A stretch of DNA of 11,276 nucleotides. Origin: Emcibacteraceae bacterium. GTDB taxonomy: Bacteria; Pseudomonadota; Alphaproteobacteria; Sphingomonadales; Emcibacteraceae. Below, in pieces: positions 1-7,605 of the stretch. Position 1 is the stretch's first letter; every line of letters starts with the position of its first letter. The stretch spans positions 1 to 11,276 of the forward strand of contig JAESUD010000034.1 in assembly GCA_016763335.1 (NCBI GenBank), read 5' to 3'. Below the pieces are notes generated by a model that was not told the DNA's origin, did no database searches, and saw only the letters and a list, made by a program, of their open reading frames with translations. Both the position numbers and the translations under genes were made by a program.

Positions 1-278
1 AAATCTACATGTAGAGGCCAGTCAGTAACCGGGTGGAATCGAACATCCCGTGGAAGTACCAATTCTTTCTTACCGTCAATTTCAACATCATATGTTGAAC
101 TAAGGAAAGAGCCTGTGTTCAATAGTTTCATAATATCAACATGACCAACAGTGATCATTGTTACATCTTTTTTTGCGCCGTATACTACTGCCGGAAGTCG
201 TCCATCTCTACGTATTGCACGAGAGGACCCCTTACCCGCTTTTGTGCGCATTTCTGCTTTAATAACTTGGTTAGCCAT
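1..278 (-). CDS. rplY: 50S ribosomal protein L25/Ctc, N-terminal part (cut by window edge)
   Basis: This is the first 92 codons of a ribosomal protein of the L25/TL5/Ctc family, which binds the loop E region of 5S rRNA in the large subunit. The visible protein begins MANQVIKAEMRTKAGKGSSR and continues with RRDGRLPAVVYG, the hallmark N-terminal L25 motif, then a later segment with LVLPRDVRFHPVTD, which is typical of the longer Ctc forms. The ATG at 278 is preceded by a good Shine-Dalgarno, GGAGAA (minus strand, 289-284), five bases upstream. The gene lies downstream of prs, an order common in Alphaproteobacteria. The C-terminal part, including any TL5-type second domain, is outside the window. 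Assignment is firm; the total length cannot be judged. Confidence 0.95.
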   Translation of the reverse strand, partial: MANQVIKAEMRTKAGKGSSRAIRRDGRLPAVVYGAKKDVTMITVGHVDIMKLLNTGSFLSSTYDVEIDGKKELVLPRDVRFHPVTDWPLHVD

Positions 279-348
279 TATTATTCTCCAAAAGTTTTAA
301 AATGATATCAGCCTCCAGGGGTGCCAATATCAAAGGGCCTGTCTCCAT
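271..348 (-). CDS. possible 25-residue leader ORF overlapping rplY start
   Basis: A short minus-strand ORF begins at ATG 348 and encodes METGPLILAPL and then ADIILKLLENNNG, ending at TAA 273-271, inside the first codons of rplY. Terminating just past the next start codon is the geometry seen in translationally coupled leader peptides. The only upstream Shine-Dalgarno-like motif, AAGGG, lies about 12 bases from the ATG, which is rather far, and it sits in the 5' arm of a predicted hairpin. I recognise no homologue, and an ORF of this length can occur by chance. Listed as a candidate only. Confidence 0.2.
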   Translation of the reverse strand: METGPLILAPLEADIILKLLENNNG

Positions 349-365
349 AAAAGATTCAGACCCTT
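333..365 (-). promoter_or_regulatory. hairpin in the rplY 5' leader
   Basis: On the minus strand AAGGGTCTG (365-357) can pair with CAGGCCCTT (341-333). This gives nine base pairs including one G·T wobble, with a 15-base loop. No run of T follows on either strand, so it is not a standard intrinsic terminator for prs. It lies in the 149-bp gap between prs and rplY, within the presumed rplY leader. L25 in gammaproteobacteria is known to regulate its own mRNA through a leader resembling 5S rRNA; whether this hairpin acts similarly is inference. It could also be a processing site or chance. Confidence 0.35.
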
Positions 366-427
366 ATGAGCGCCGCTTTTAACGCCTTTATCAGTAAAAC
401 TCAATGGTTTTTTTATCTTTTTATGAA

Positions 428-1363
428 TTAGTCAAAGAGTACGGAGACAGAGCTTTCTTCGTGGATACGTCTAATCGCTTTTGCAAAGAGTGGAGCGATG
501 GTAATTGGAATGATTTTCTTGCAACCTTCAACGGCTTCTGTCGCGCAAATTGAATTGGTTGTTACCACATGTTGCAAGACGGAATTATTTATACGTTCGA
601 TAGCAGGACCGGAGAAAACACCATGCGATACATAGGCACTGGCTGATGTAGCCCCTTGTTTAATAAGGGCGCCTGCGGCATTGCAAAGCGTACCGGCACT
701 ATCAACAATGTCATCAACAAATATACAATGATAACCTTTTACATCACCAATTACATTCATCACTTCGGACATGCCTGCTTTTTCACGGCGTTTATCAATA
801 ATCGCGAGGGGCACACCAAGGCGGCTAGCATAAGCACGGGCGCGTACAACGCCACCAACATCCGGTGATACAACCATATATTTATCGTATTTTTTATATC
901 GTTTTTTTATATCTTTAACCAAAACCGGGGAGGCAAATAAATTGTCGGTTGGTATATCAAAAAATCCTTGAATTTGCCCAGCATGAAGATCCATAGTCAG
1001 AACCTTATCTGCGCCAGCTGTGGTAATAAGGTTGGCAACCAATTTAGCACTAATCGGTGTGCGAGGACCTGGTTTTCTGTCTTGACGGGCGTAGCCAAAA
1101 TAAGGAAGAACAGCAACAATCCGTTGTGCAGAGGCACGTTTTAACGCATCGATAATAATAAGCAGTTCCATTAAACTATCATTGGTAGGATTTGAAGTGG
1201 GTTGGATGATATAGACATCCTCGCCGCGGACATTTTCATGAATTTCGACCCAGATTTCCTGGTCAGAAAAACGTTTGATAGTTGATTTTGTAAGTTCCAT
1301 ACCCAGATGATTGGCAATGGATTCAGCAAGTGGCAGATTACTGTTACCCGCGATAAGTTTCAT
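428..1363 (-). CDS. prs: ribose-phosphate pyrophosphokinase (PRPP synthetase)
   Basis: Transfers the pyrophosphoryl group of ATP to ribose 5-phosphate, making PRPP for purine, pyrimidine, histidine, tryptophan and NAD synthesis; cytosolic and usually hexameric. At 311 residues it has normal class I length. Visible landmarks are the ATP-side segment [20 protein letters not shown] (about 88-107), the metal-binding stretch [15 protein letters not shown] (121-135), [11 protein letters not shown] (166-176), the catalytic flexible-loop region IDKRRE (189-194), and the PRPP signature [11 protein letters not shown] (215-225). ATG at 1363 follows AAGGGAA (1380-1374) at about ten bases. It lies 93 bp downstream of pgeF and probably has its own promoter (see 1420-1448), so it may be transcribed both alone and by read-through. 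No defects seen. Confidence 0.98.
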   Translation of the reverse strand: MKLIAGNSNLPLAESIANHLGMELTKSTIKRFSDQEIWVEIHENVRGEDVYIIQPTSNPTNDSLMELLIIIDALKRASAQRIVAVLPYFGYARQDRKPGPRTPISAKLVANLITTAGADKVLTMDLHAGQIQGFFDIPTDNLFASPVLVKDIKKRYKKYDKYMVVSPDVGGVVRARAYASRLGVPLAIIDKRREKAGMSEVMNVIGDVKGYHCIFVDDIVDSAGTLCNAAGALIKQGATSASAYVSHGVFSGPAIERINNSVLQHVVTTNSICATEAVEGCKKIIPITIAPLFAKAIRRIHEESSVSVLFD

Positions 1364-1419
1364 GTTTTTAAAATTCCCTTAAACACCCCGTAAATCATAC
1401 TTTTCTTATACAGTTATTT

Positions 1420-1448
1420 TTTATAAAAGCGAGTATGAATTTTGAAAA
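1420..1448 (-). promoter_or_regulatory. possible sigma70-type promoter for prs
   Basis: In the gap between pgeF and prs the minus strand reads TTTTCA (1448-1443), a 17-base spacer, then TATAAA (1425-1420). This is a four-of-six -35 and a five-of-six -10 match. It points at prs, whose Shine-Dalgarno begins about 40 bases downstream. The region is very AT-rich, so chance matches are likely; a second -10-like TATAAG lies just downstream. Confidence 0.3.
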
Positions 1449-1456
1449 TTATGACA

Positions 1457-2203
1457 TTATTGTTGCACTATTATTGAAATCTGCCGTCCGTAATCTTTTT
1501 CTTGTAAATGTGTTTTTCGTCTGTAGCTGAAAAAATTATTTATTTCTGCATAAGTATCAACGGAAAGTGGGTCAATTTGCGTAACTCTATTTTGCCAAAT
1601 TCTATCAGAAACATACCCTTCAAGATCAAATAAATAATGATTTTCGCGGTTGCTATTTAAAAAATAATCTTCGTTATTTATTTTATTATAAAACTCTGTT
1701 CCAACCTCATAGGATTTTTGAGAAATGCACGGGCCAATAGCAGCAACAATATTTTCGCATTTTGCACCAAGTTCACACATCGCAGCAATTGTGTTTTCAA
1801 TAATGCCCGCGCGGGCACCTTGCCATCCGGCGTGAGCAGCCCCGATCACCGAGGCATTGTTATCAGCGAATAATATCGGTGCACAGTCGGCTGTTACCAC
1901 TGATAGCGCAATGTTTTTTCGGTCCGTGACCACGGCATCCGCGTCAACCACAGTAAGGTCGCCTTTATAAATATGAACTTTATTACTATGTGTTTGGTGA
2001 ATTTCAACGAGCGCAGCGCCCGGGAGTAGGGAACTTGATGCTGTTAATCGGTTTTTTATAACATGGTTTGGCTCATCATGTGAATGAGTGCCACAATTCA
2101 GTGTTGCATAAATACCGTTTGATAAACCGCCAGAGCGGCTGAAAAATCCGTGTTTAATGGTCTGTAATACAGAAAGTTTATCGCTGGTTAAATATTCTGC
2201 CAT
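1457..2203 (-). CDS. pgeF: peptidoglycan editing factor, laccase-fold (YfiH/PgeF family)
   Basis: Member of the multicopper-oxidase-like YfiH/DUF152 family. Characterised members act on purine nucleosides (phosphorylase and adenosine deaminase activities), and in E. coli the protein limits misincorporation into peptidoglycan precursors. The three zinc/active-site residues are present: His72 in HQTHSNKVH, Cys107 in TADCAP and His124 in AAHAGWQGAR. AIGPCISQKSYEV (155-167) and FFSYRR (224-229) follow. I chose the ATG at 2203 (248 residues), preceded by AGG eight bases upstream and one base after the midA stop. A TTG seven codons upstream is also open, but would overlap midA by 20 bp with no clear ribosome binding site. 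Likely co-transcribed with lgt and midA. Confidence 0.95.
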   Translation of the reverse strand: MAEYLTSDKLSVLQTIKHGFFSRSGGLSNGIYATLNCGTHSHDEPNHVIKNRLTASSSLLPGAALVEIHQTHSNKVHIYKGDLTVVDADAVVTDRKNIALSVVTADCAPILFADNNASVIGAAHAGWQGARAGIIENTIAAMCELGAKCENIVAAIGPCISQKSYEVGTEFYNKINNEDYFLNSNRENHYLFDLEGYVSDRIWQNRVTQIDPLSVDTYAEINNFFSYRRKTHLQEKDYGRQISIIVQQ

Positions 2204-2204
2204 G

Positions 2205-3305
2205 TTAAAAGCCTGCCACTTCAATATCGTGATTTGAAATCATAGCAGCAACTTTAAAAAGTGTACCCATTTCTTCTGGTGAAACGAGCCTGTTAAGGGC
2301 CGTTAGTATGTTTTTTCTCTGATCCGGCAGTGCGCTTTTGGATAAAATTTTAACACGTTCAGCAATTCCCATGTCGGATAGAAAATTACCCTGACAGACG
2401 GGCCCTAGTGTCTTTAATTGATTAAGCGTTGCAATATCGAGTATTTTCTTAAAATTGACATGTGCTGAAAGGTCGGCAAAACCAGGGCGATCATATATAC
2501 CAACATATTTATGGTTTTCTACTGCCTGCAAGGTTTCACCAGTGCGGTATTCATTATAACCATAATCAATAAATAAGGCGGCGCCCGAAAATTGTTTGAT
2601 ATGTTCGGCAATCTGCTGCGTTATATAATCTGTCATGGATGACACTTCGATTACGCTGTGTAATTCGGCTGTTTTTAAACTTTCCGGTAATTTTTCGCCT
2701 TGAACAGGAAAAGGAGAAAGCATGGTAATAAGTCCGTTATCTTCTGAATTTACAGTAACCATGCGTTCGTGCCAGCCAAGTTCTGCTTTTTGAAATTGAC
2801 GGACAGGCAGAGCATCAAAAAATTCGTTGGCAATGATAAAGGTGGTTTCATCATCAGTCTGCGCAGCACTTAGGGCTGACTTTACCGTTTGGTGCCATGT
2901 TTTATTGCCAGCAAAACTTTTGAAGGCTTGTTTTTGTAATTGGCTTAATTTCGGTGATGCCTCAACAAAATGTAACTCTAGTGCATCACGAAATTCAGGC
3001 AGAACATCTAGCACTCGAATGATATCTGCCATTAATGTACCCTTGCCGGGGCCGAGTTCTATAAGGTGAACTTTATAAGGACGGTCCATTTTTAACCAGA
3101 GGTCGGCAAGCCAAAGCCCGATCAGTTCACCAAACATCTGACTTATTTCAGGGGCAGTGATAAAATCACCTTTGGTGCCAAAGGGGTTCTGATTAATATA
3201 ATAACCGAATTTCGGATTGGTCATTGCCTCAGTCATATAACTACTGATCGAGATTGGGCCGTGCAGTTTAATAAGCTTTATCAGGTGATCATTTAATGCC
3301 GTCAT
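2205..3305 (-). CDS. midA: class I SAM-dependent methyltransferase, MidA/NDUFAF7 family
   Basis: DUF185-family methyltransferase related to mitochondrial NDUFAF7/MidA, which methylates an arginine of a complex I core subunit during assembly; the bacterial substrate is not settled. In 366 residues, near the usual length, the family landmarks appear in order: GDFITAPEISQMFGELIG (46-63), the SAM-binding motif I ELGPGKGT (83-90), the acidic segment FVEASP (113-118), ANEFFDALPVRQ (159-170), FIDYGY (245-250) and PGFADLSAHVNF (274-285). The ATG overlaps the lgt stop in an ATGA arrangement (3302-3305), implying translational coupling. Its stop is one base before pgeF. The lgt–midA–pgeF order recurs in alphaproteobacteria. 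The family call is firm; the complex I role here is inference from the mitochondrial homologue. Confidence 0.93.
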   Translation of the reverse strand: MTALNDHLIKLIKLHGPISISSYMTEAMTNPKFGYYINQNPFGTKGDFITAPEISQMFGELIGLWLADLWLKMDRPYKVHLIELGPGKGTLMADIIRVLDVLPEFRDALELHFVEASPKLSQLQKQAFKSFAGNKTWHQTVKSALSAAQTDDETTFIIANEFFDALPVRQFQKAELGWHERMVTVNSEDNGLITMLSPFPVQGEKLPESLKTAELHSVIEVSSMTDYITQQIAEHIKQFSGAALFIDYGYNEYRTGETLQAVENHKYVGIYDRPGFADLSAHVNFKKILDIATLNQLKTLGPVCQGNFLSDMGIAERVKILSKSALPDQRKNILTALNRLVSPEEMGTLFKVAAMISNHDIEVAGF

Positions 3306-4120
3306 ATAGAAGGTTTCCCGGGGCGGAAAATAAGATATAAACCAAACAAGATCATTGGTGCACTAAGCAGTTGCCCCATTGTTAGAAAATCACCCCCGAA
3401 TAAAAAGCCAATGTGACTGTCCGGTTCACGGAATTGTTCAACAAATGTACGGGCCATGGCATAACCAATAATAAATACGCCCGTGATCATACCGGGTTTA
3501 TGACGGGCTTTTGTGAAATTATATATAAAGTATAACACAAAAAACAAAAGAAACCCTTCAAGCATGGCTTCATATAGTTGACTGGGGTGACGTGGTAACG
3601 GACCACCACCGGGGAAAACCATGCCAATTGATGCATCGGTAACGCGGCCATATAATTCAGCATTAATAAAGTTGGCAAAGCGACCAAGCATTAGGCCGAT
3701 CGGACTGGCACAGGCGATAATGTCAGCAAAACGAAATAGCGGGGTTTTATTTTTACGGCAAAAATAAATTGTACTGACGCAAACGCCTATGAAACCGCCG
3801 TGAAATGACATGCCGCCGTCCCAAACGGCAATAATATCGCCCGGGTTTGATAAGTAATAAGAAAAATTATAAAAAAGCACATAGCCAAGGCGGCCGCCAA
3901 ATATAATTCCCATCATTGCCCAGAATATATAATCGCTGATTTGTTCTTGGTTGCAGGGTGGGGCTTTTACGCGGATCAAACGCGACATATAAACCCCTGC
4001 AAAAATCAAACCGCCAAGATAAGCGAGCGAGTACCAGCGAATCGCTATGGGGCCAAATTGAACAATAATTGGGTCTATATTTGGATATGTCAGGGCCGAA
4101 AATAATAAATATTCAGTCAT
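3302..4120 (-). CDS. lgt: phosphatidylglycerol--prolipoprotein diacylglyceryl transferase
   Basis: Inner-membrane enzyme that transfers diacylglycerol from phosphatidylglycerol to the lipobox cysteine of prolipoproteins, the first step of lipoprotein maturation. The 272-residue protein has about seven hydrophobic segments, starting near residues 24-45 and ending near 247-265. The family signature GRFANFINAELYGR is at 146-159. Other conserved points are MSFHGGF with His107, RHPSQLYEA (177-185) and the C-terminal QFREPD with Arg231. ATG 4120 has no strong Shine-Dalgarno; a 7-bp tandem repeat lies just upstream. It is the first gene of the lgt–midA–pgeF cluster and is divergent from ubiK across 174 bp. 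Its donor substrate is made via PgsA, whose gene end is at the other edge of the window. Confidence 0.97.
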   Translation of the reverse strand: MTEYLLFSALTYPNIDPIIVQFGPIAIRWYSLAYLGGLIFAGVYMSRLIRVKAPPCNQEQISDYIFWAMMGIIFGGRLGYVLFYNFSYYLSNPGDIIAVWDGGMSFHGGFIGVCVSTIYFCRKNKTPLFRFADIIACASPIGLMLGRFANFINAELYGRVTDASIGMVFPGGGPLPRHPSQLYEAMLEGFLLFFVLYFIYNFTKARHKPGMITGVFIIGYAMARTFVEQFREPDSHIGFLFGGDFLTMGQLLSAPMILFGLYLIFRPGKPSI

Positions 4121-4294
4121 AAAAATTAACCATTAACCATTGAAAACCAAGCGAAACAAAGCATTAGAGTGTTAAGGCAACTTGTCCCATATTTAATGTT
4201 ACTTGGCAACTTATAAATGTTACTCCATATTGCGAAAAATTGATGTTAGTATCTAGCTCTTAACCGACCTTTAAAAATACGAAGGATTTTATCT
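4121..4294. promoter_or_regulatory. divergent lgt/ubiK intergenic region with short direct repeats
   Basis: This 174-bp AT-rich gap must hold the start signals for both divergent operons. A reasonable plus-strand promoter is TTGGCA (4203-4208), 17-base spacer, CATATT (4226-4231), leading to ubiK. Around it, GGCAACTT occurs at 4176-4183 and 4205-4212, and AATGTTACT at 4195-4203 and 4216-4224. Near lgt there is a 7-bp tandem repeat TTAACCA at 4126-4132 and 4133-4139. GAAGGA (4281-4286) is the ubiK ribosome binding site. I see no further gene here. Confidence 0.35.
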
Positions 4295-4561
4295 GTGCAA
4301 TCAGACAATAAATTTTTAAGCGACCTCGCCAGACTTGGTCAGAGCGCTGCCGGCACACTTCATGGTGTAAAATCGGAACTTCAAGGCCAAGTGAAAACAC
4401 GCTTGGAAAGTGCCCTTATGGATATGGACTTAGTCAGCCGTGAGGAATATGAAGTTGTTCGTGAAATTGCCATCGCGGCACGCGAAGAAAATGCGTTACT
4501 CCTTACGCGTTTGGATGCGCTTGAAAACGATATAAAAGCGCTTAAGAAAAAGAAGAAATAA
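4295..4561 (+). CDS. ubiK: accessory factor UbiK family protein (BMFP domain)
   Basis: Small protein of the YqiC/BMFP family. The enterobacterial member UbiK assists the aerobic ubiquinone biosynthesis complex together with UbiJ, and purified members oligomerise through a C-terminal coiled coil. The 88 residues fit the family: an amphipathic N-terminal half (about 5-45), then VSREEYEVVREIA (47-59) and a heptad-like coiled coil to about residue 82, ending in a run of six lysines. The start is GTG at 4295, with GAAGGA (4281-4286) eight bases upstream; no in-frame ATG gives a better N-terminus. It opens a plus-strand operon with a 2-bp gap to the next gene. Role in ubiquinone synthesis is inferred from the family. 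Confidence 0.88.
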   Translation: MQSDNKFLSDLARLGQSAAGTLHGVKSELQGQVKTRLESALMDMDLVSREEYEVVREIAIAAREENALLLTRLDALENDIKALKKKKK

Positions 4562-4563
4562 CA

Positions 4564-5064
4564 ATGCTGTCTTCAGATCGACTAGACGAGAGTGCGGGTA
4601 ATCCACTGGATACTCTCGAAATTCTTGTTGGCCAAAATGAATGGCCATATGAAAGATTGGGTGACGAGGAAATTGTCGCTGCTGTAACGGGCGAGTGGTG
4701 CGATTTTCACATGCGCTATATTTGGCTATCCGATAAAAATATTCTGCAATGTGCTGGTCAGTTGGATGTGCGCGTCCAAGATAAAAATCGTCCGCATGTT
4801 CTGGAGGTTATTACACAGATCAATGAACGTCTGGATATGGGCCATTTCTCGGTTTGGAGCGATGATGACACTATAATGTTTAGACATTCAATGGTGCCGC
4901 CATCAAATGGCGTGGATATTGTTGCCGCTTGTGATCTGGTCACCAGAACTGTGATAGCGGAAATAGATCGTTATTATCCGGTGTTTCAGTTTGTTATCTG
5001 GGGCGGAAAATCACCTGCTGAGGCCATAGAAGCGGCAATGTTAGAAACCGTAGGAAATGCGTAA
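4564..5064 (+). CDS. YbjN domain-containing protein
   Basis: A 166-residue cytosolic protein of the YbjN family, whose fold resembles type III secretion chaperones; E. coli YbjN has been linked to stress and motility phenotypes, but no biochemical activity is established. The domain covers roughly residues 14-150. Visible features are LDTLEILVGQNEWPYER (15-31), a central beta-rich part with the conserved RPHVLEVITQINERLDMGHF stretch (77-96), and a helical C-terminus with KSPAEAIEAAM (149-159). There is no signal peptide or membrane segment. ATG 4564 lies two bases after the ubiK stop; the purine-rich 3' end of ubiK may serve as its ribosome binding site. Lying between ubiK and proC is a familiar alphaproteobacterial context. 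Function in this organism is unknown. Confidence 0.85.
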   Translation: MLSSDRLDESAGNPLDTLEILVGQNEWPYERLGDEEIVAAVTGEWCDFHMRYIWLSDKNILQCAGQLDVRVQDKNRPHVLEVITQINERLDMGHFSVWSDDDTIMFRHSMVPPSNGVDIVAACDLVTRTVIAEIDRYYPVFQFVIWGGKSPAEAIEAAMLETVGNA

Positions 5065-5072
5065 GAGGGCAT

Positions 5073-5915
5073 ATGACTAATTTATCGGCAATATCTGCCA
5101 AAAATCCAATCCTGTTAATGGGATGCGGAAAAATGGGCAGTGCCATGCTCGCGGGCTGGCTAGAACAAGGACTTGATACGGGCGCCATATATATAGTTGA
5201 TCCGTTTTTGGAACCTATTAGAAATACGTTTTCCAAGTTAAAAGACAATCACTTGCATGAGAGTGTAAAATCGCTTCCTGCTAAAATATCACCGTCTTTT
5301 ATTATTATGGCCGTAAAGCCACAAATGATGGATGAGGCCCTTAAGGCACTTAGTATTTATGATATTTCAAAAGCTGTGATCCTTTCGGTTGCTGCGGGAA
5401 AAACAATTCATTATTTCGAAGACCAATTAAATATTAAACAGCCAATCATTCGCGCAATGCCCAATACTCCGGCGGCAATTGGTAAAGGAATAACCGTTTG
5501 TACTGCCAATAAGCTTGTGTCAGATGATCAAAAAAATATCTGCACAACTCTGCTTGAAACGGTGAGTGTGGTTGAATGGATTGATGATGAGAGCTTGATG
5601 GATGCCGTTACGGCATTAAGCGGAAGCGGTCCGGCATATGTGTTTTATATGGTTGAAGCCATGGCGGCGGCCGGTGAATCAATCGGCCTTTCCGAAGAAC
5701 TTAGTAAAAAGCTTGCAAGGCATACAGTAAGCGGCGCAGGTGCGTTACTTGAAGCATCAGACGAGGAAGTATCGCAGTTGCGGATAAATGTCACTAGCCC
5801 CGGCGGTACAACGGCAGCAGCGTTAGATGTGTTAATGTCGGATGAGGGCATCGCGAAAATTATGCGCAGGGCAATGCAAGATGCAAAAGCACGCTCAAAA
5901 GAACTAGCAGGTTAA
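5073..5915 (+). CDS. proC: pyrroline-5-carboxylate reductase
   Basis: Catalyses the last step of proline synthesis, NAD(P)H-dependent reduction of 1-pyrroline-5-carboxylate. The 280-residue protein is full length. An N-terminal Rossmann fold opens with ILLMGCGKMGSA (13-24), and VKPQ (81-84) follows. RAMPNTPAAIGKG (127-139) is characteristic of ProC. The C-terminal dimerisation domain carries ALSGSGPAY (181-189) and TSPGGTT (241-247), both family signatures. GAGGG sits four bases before ATG 5073, and the gap to the upstream YbjN-domain gene is 8 bp, so the genes are probably co-transcribed. No anomalies seen. Confidence 0.97.
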   Translation: MTNLSAISAKNPILLMGCGKMGSAMLAGWLEQGLDTGAIYIVDPFLEPIRNTFSKLKDNHLHESVKSLPAKISPSFIIMAVKPQMMDEALKALSIYDISKAVILSVAAGKTIHYFEDQLNIKQPIIRAMPNTPAAIGKGITVCTANKLVSDDQKNICTTLLETVSVVEWIDDESLMDAVTALSGSGPAYVFYMVEAMAAAGESIGLSEELSKKLARHTVSGAGALLEASDEEVSQLRINVTSPGGTTAAALDVLMSDEGIAKIMRRAMQDAKARSKELAG

Positions 5916-5918
5916 AGT

Positions 5919-7097
5919 ATGACTGAATTTGATGTAGCCATTGTCGGTGGCGGTGCCGCAGGACTTATGTGCGCGATAGAGGCCGGGAAGAGGGGGCGTA
6001 GTGTTGTCGTTATTGAAAAGGCTAAAAAAGTCGCCGGTAAAATACGCATTTCCGGTGGTGGACGCTGTAATTTCACCAATATTCACTGTACCGCCGCAAG
6101 TTTTTATTCTGAAAATAAACATTTTGCTAAATCTGCCCTTAAAAGATACGGACCAAAAGATTTCATCAGTTTAGTAGAAAAGCATGACATTGCTTTTCAT
6201 GAAAAGACATTAGGACAATTATTTTGCGATAATAGCGCCCATGATATTATTGAAATGCTTATTACTGAATGTGAAAAAGTTGGTGTGATCATAAAGACAT
6301 TGGCATCCGTTGACACAATTGAGCAAAAAGAAGACAAATTTATTCTGGCGCAAGGCGGAGAAAGTATTTTTTGTACTTCTTTGGTTATTGCATCAGGGGG
6401 ACCGTCCATTCCGAAAATGGGGGCAACAGGATGGGGATATGATGTGGCGCGACAGTTTAAACATAAAATTATTGATCCTGTTCCTGCACTTGTACCGTTA
6501 ACTTTTGGCGAAGAATTTATTTTTGATTTCAGGAACCTTTCCGGCGTTTCGATAGATGTAAATGTGCGCTGCGGCAAGACAAGCTTTGATGAGGCACTTT
6601 TATTTACTCATAGAGGACTTAGCGGTCCGGCAATTTTGCAAATATCATCTTATTGGCGTAGTGGAATGGATATTTCTATTAATCTTGCCAAGGACAGGGA
6701 TGTGTTTGAAGAACTTAAGTCAGCAAAGGCCGCAAACCCAAAGCAGGAAATTCACACGACTTTATCAACAATATTACCAAAACGGTTGGCCATTTATATT
6801 ACCGAGTATACCGGCATTCAGGGTTCTCTCGCTGATCTTTCACATAAAAAATTGAAAGTTATAGCGACTTTGGTCAATGACTGGCGGATTACGCCAAATG
6901 GCACAGAAGGTTTTGCAACCGCAGAAGTGACGCGGGGCGGGGTTAGTACGTCTGAGCTATCTTCTAAAACTATGGAAAGTAATAAAGTACCTGGACTATA
7001 TTTTATTGGGGAAGTGGTTGATGTTACAGGACATCTTGGCGGGTTTAATTTTCAATGGGCTTGGGCATCGGGACACGCGGCCGGGCAATTTGTTTAG
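5919..7097 (+). CDS. NAD(P)/FAD-dependent oxidoreductase, BaiN/YhiN (HI0933) family
   Basis: Flavoprotein of the HI0933-like family, often annotated aminoacetone oxidase or BaiN; the physiological substrate of most members is unknown. The 392 residues show the FAD dinucleotide-binding motif VAIVGGGAAGL (6-16), with the acidic end of the second strand at VIEK (31-34), and the family motif ISGGGRCNFTN (44-54). ASGGPSIPKMGATGWGY lies mid-protein, and the C-terminal FAD-contacting segment GLYFIGEVVDVTGHLGGFN completes the fold. ATG 5919 is three bases after the proC stop, so it is the last gene of the ubiK–proC operon. Its end lies 13 bp from the end of the convergent marR. A redox role is certain by family; the substrate is not known. 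Confidence 0.92.
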   Translation: MTEFDVAIVGGGAAGLMCAIEAGKRGRSVVVIEKAKKVAGKIRISGGGRCNFTNIHCTAASFYSENKHFAKSALKRYGPKDFISLVEKHDIAFHEKTLGQLFCDNSAHDIIEMLITECEKVGVIIKTLASVDTIEQKEDKFILAQGGESIFCTSLVIASGGPSIPKMGATGWGYDVARQFKHKIIDPVPALVPLTFGEEFIFDFRNLSGVSIDVNVRCGKTSFDEALLFTHRGLSGPAILQISSYWRSGMDISINLAKDRDVFEELKSAKAANPKQEIHTTLSTILPKRLAIYITEYTGIQGSLADLSHKKLKVIATLVNDWRITPNGTEGFATAEVTRGGVSTSELSSKTMESNKVPGLYFIGEVVDVTGHLGGFNFQWAWASGHAAGQFV

Positions 7098-7110
7098 TAA
7101 ATAAATTTAA

Positions 7111-7605
7111 TTAATCATCTTTTGACTTAAATATATCAGATATAATTTCTTGTCGGTTTTCTTCGTTTATTAACGCGGAGAGAACTTTCCAGAAACCTTC
7201 AATGGAGTCTATGCCGGAATCTTTGCAGGCTTTTACCATTTGCACTTTTTGATGTTCAGATACTTCGTTTAAAAGTTTTTTGCCTTTATCCGTTAGATCG
7301 AGCAGGCGTTTACGGCGATCAGTATCACCAATTTCCTGTATGACATATCCCTTATCAATTAAAGTACTCAGTACCCGAGATAGGCTTTGTTTGGTAATGT
7401 TCAGCATTTTAAGAAGTTGTGCGACGGTCATGCCGGGGGTTTGGTTGACAAAAAATAATACTCGATGATGAGCGCGGCCAAAACCGTAATTCTGCAATAC
7501 CTCATCCGGCCATGCAATATAATCGCGATAAGCGAAATAAAGCAGTTCAGTGCTTTTTAAGAATAACTGTTCGTCATTTATGTTTTTAAAATTTATGTCA
7601 GTCAT
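7111..7605 (-). CDS. MarR-family transcriptional regulator (PetP-like)
   Basis: Dimeric winged-helix DNA-binding protein of 164 residues. The central wHTH (about 58-105) is clear: GMTVAQLLKMLNITKQSLSR with a recognition helix around 70-82, and a wing ending GDTDRRKRLLDLTDKG (93-108). The N-terminal segment EQLFLKSTELLYFAYRD and the FGRAHHRVLFFV stretch (42-53) resemble alphaproteobacterial PetP-type MarR proteins. I chose ATG 7605; the reading frame stays open 48 codons further into ilvE, but that extension is not MarR-like. There is no Shine-Dalgarno before ATG 7605, and a predicted -10 element lies only nine bases away, so the mRNA may be leaderless. It is divergent from ilvE and probably autoregulated through the inverted repeat at 7585-7621. 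The effector is unknown. Confidence 0.9.
   Translation of the reverse strand: MTDINFKNINDEQLFLKSTELLYFAYRDYIAWPDEVLQNYGFGRAHHRVLFFVNQTPGMTVAQLLKMLNITKQSLSRVLSTLIDKGYVIQEIGDTDRRKRLLDLTDKGKKLLNEVSEHQKVQMVKACKDSGIDSIEGFWKVLSALINEENRQEIISDIFKSKDD

Noticed and set aside
333..365. Intrinsic terminator for prs
   Set aside because: The stem is adequate but no T-run follows on either strand, so I describe it as a leader hairpin instead.
2827..3069. 80-codon plus-strand ORF within midA
   Set aside because: Antisense shadow of a well-conserved gene, with no family resemblance or ribosome binding site.
6197..6577. 126-codon minus-strand ORF within the flavoprotein gene
   Set aside because: Antisense to a clearly coding, conserved reading frame; the translated sequence shows no recognisable domain.
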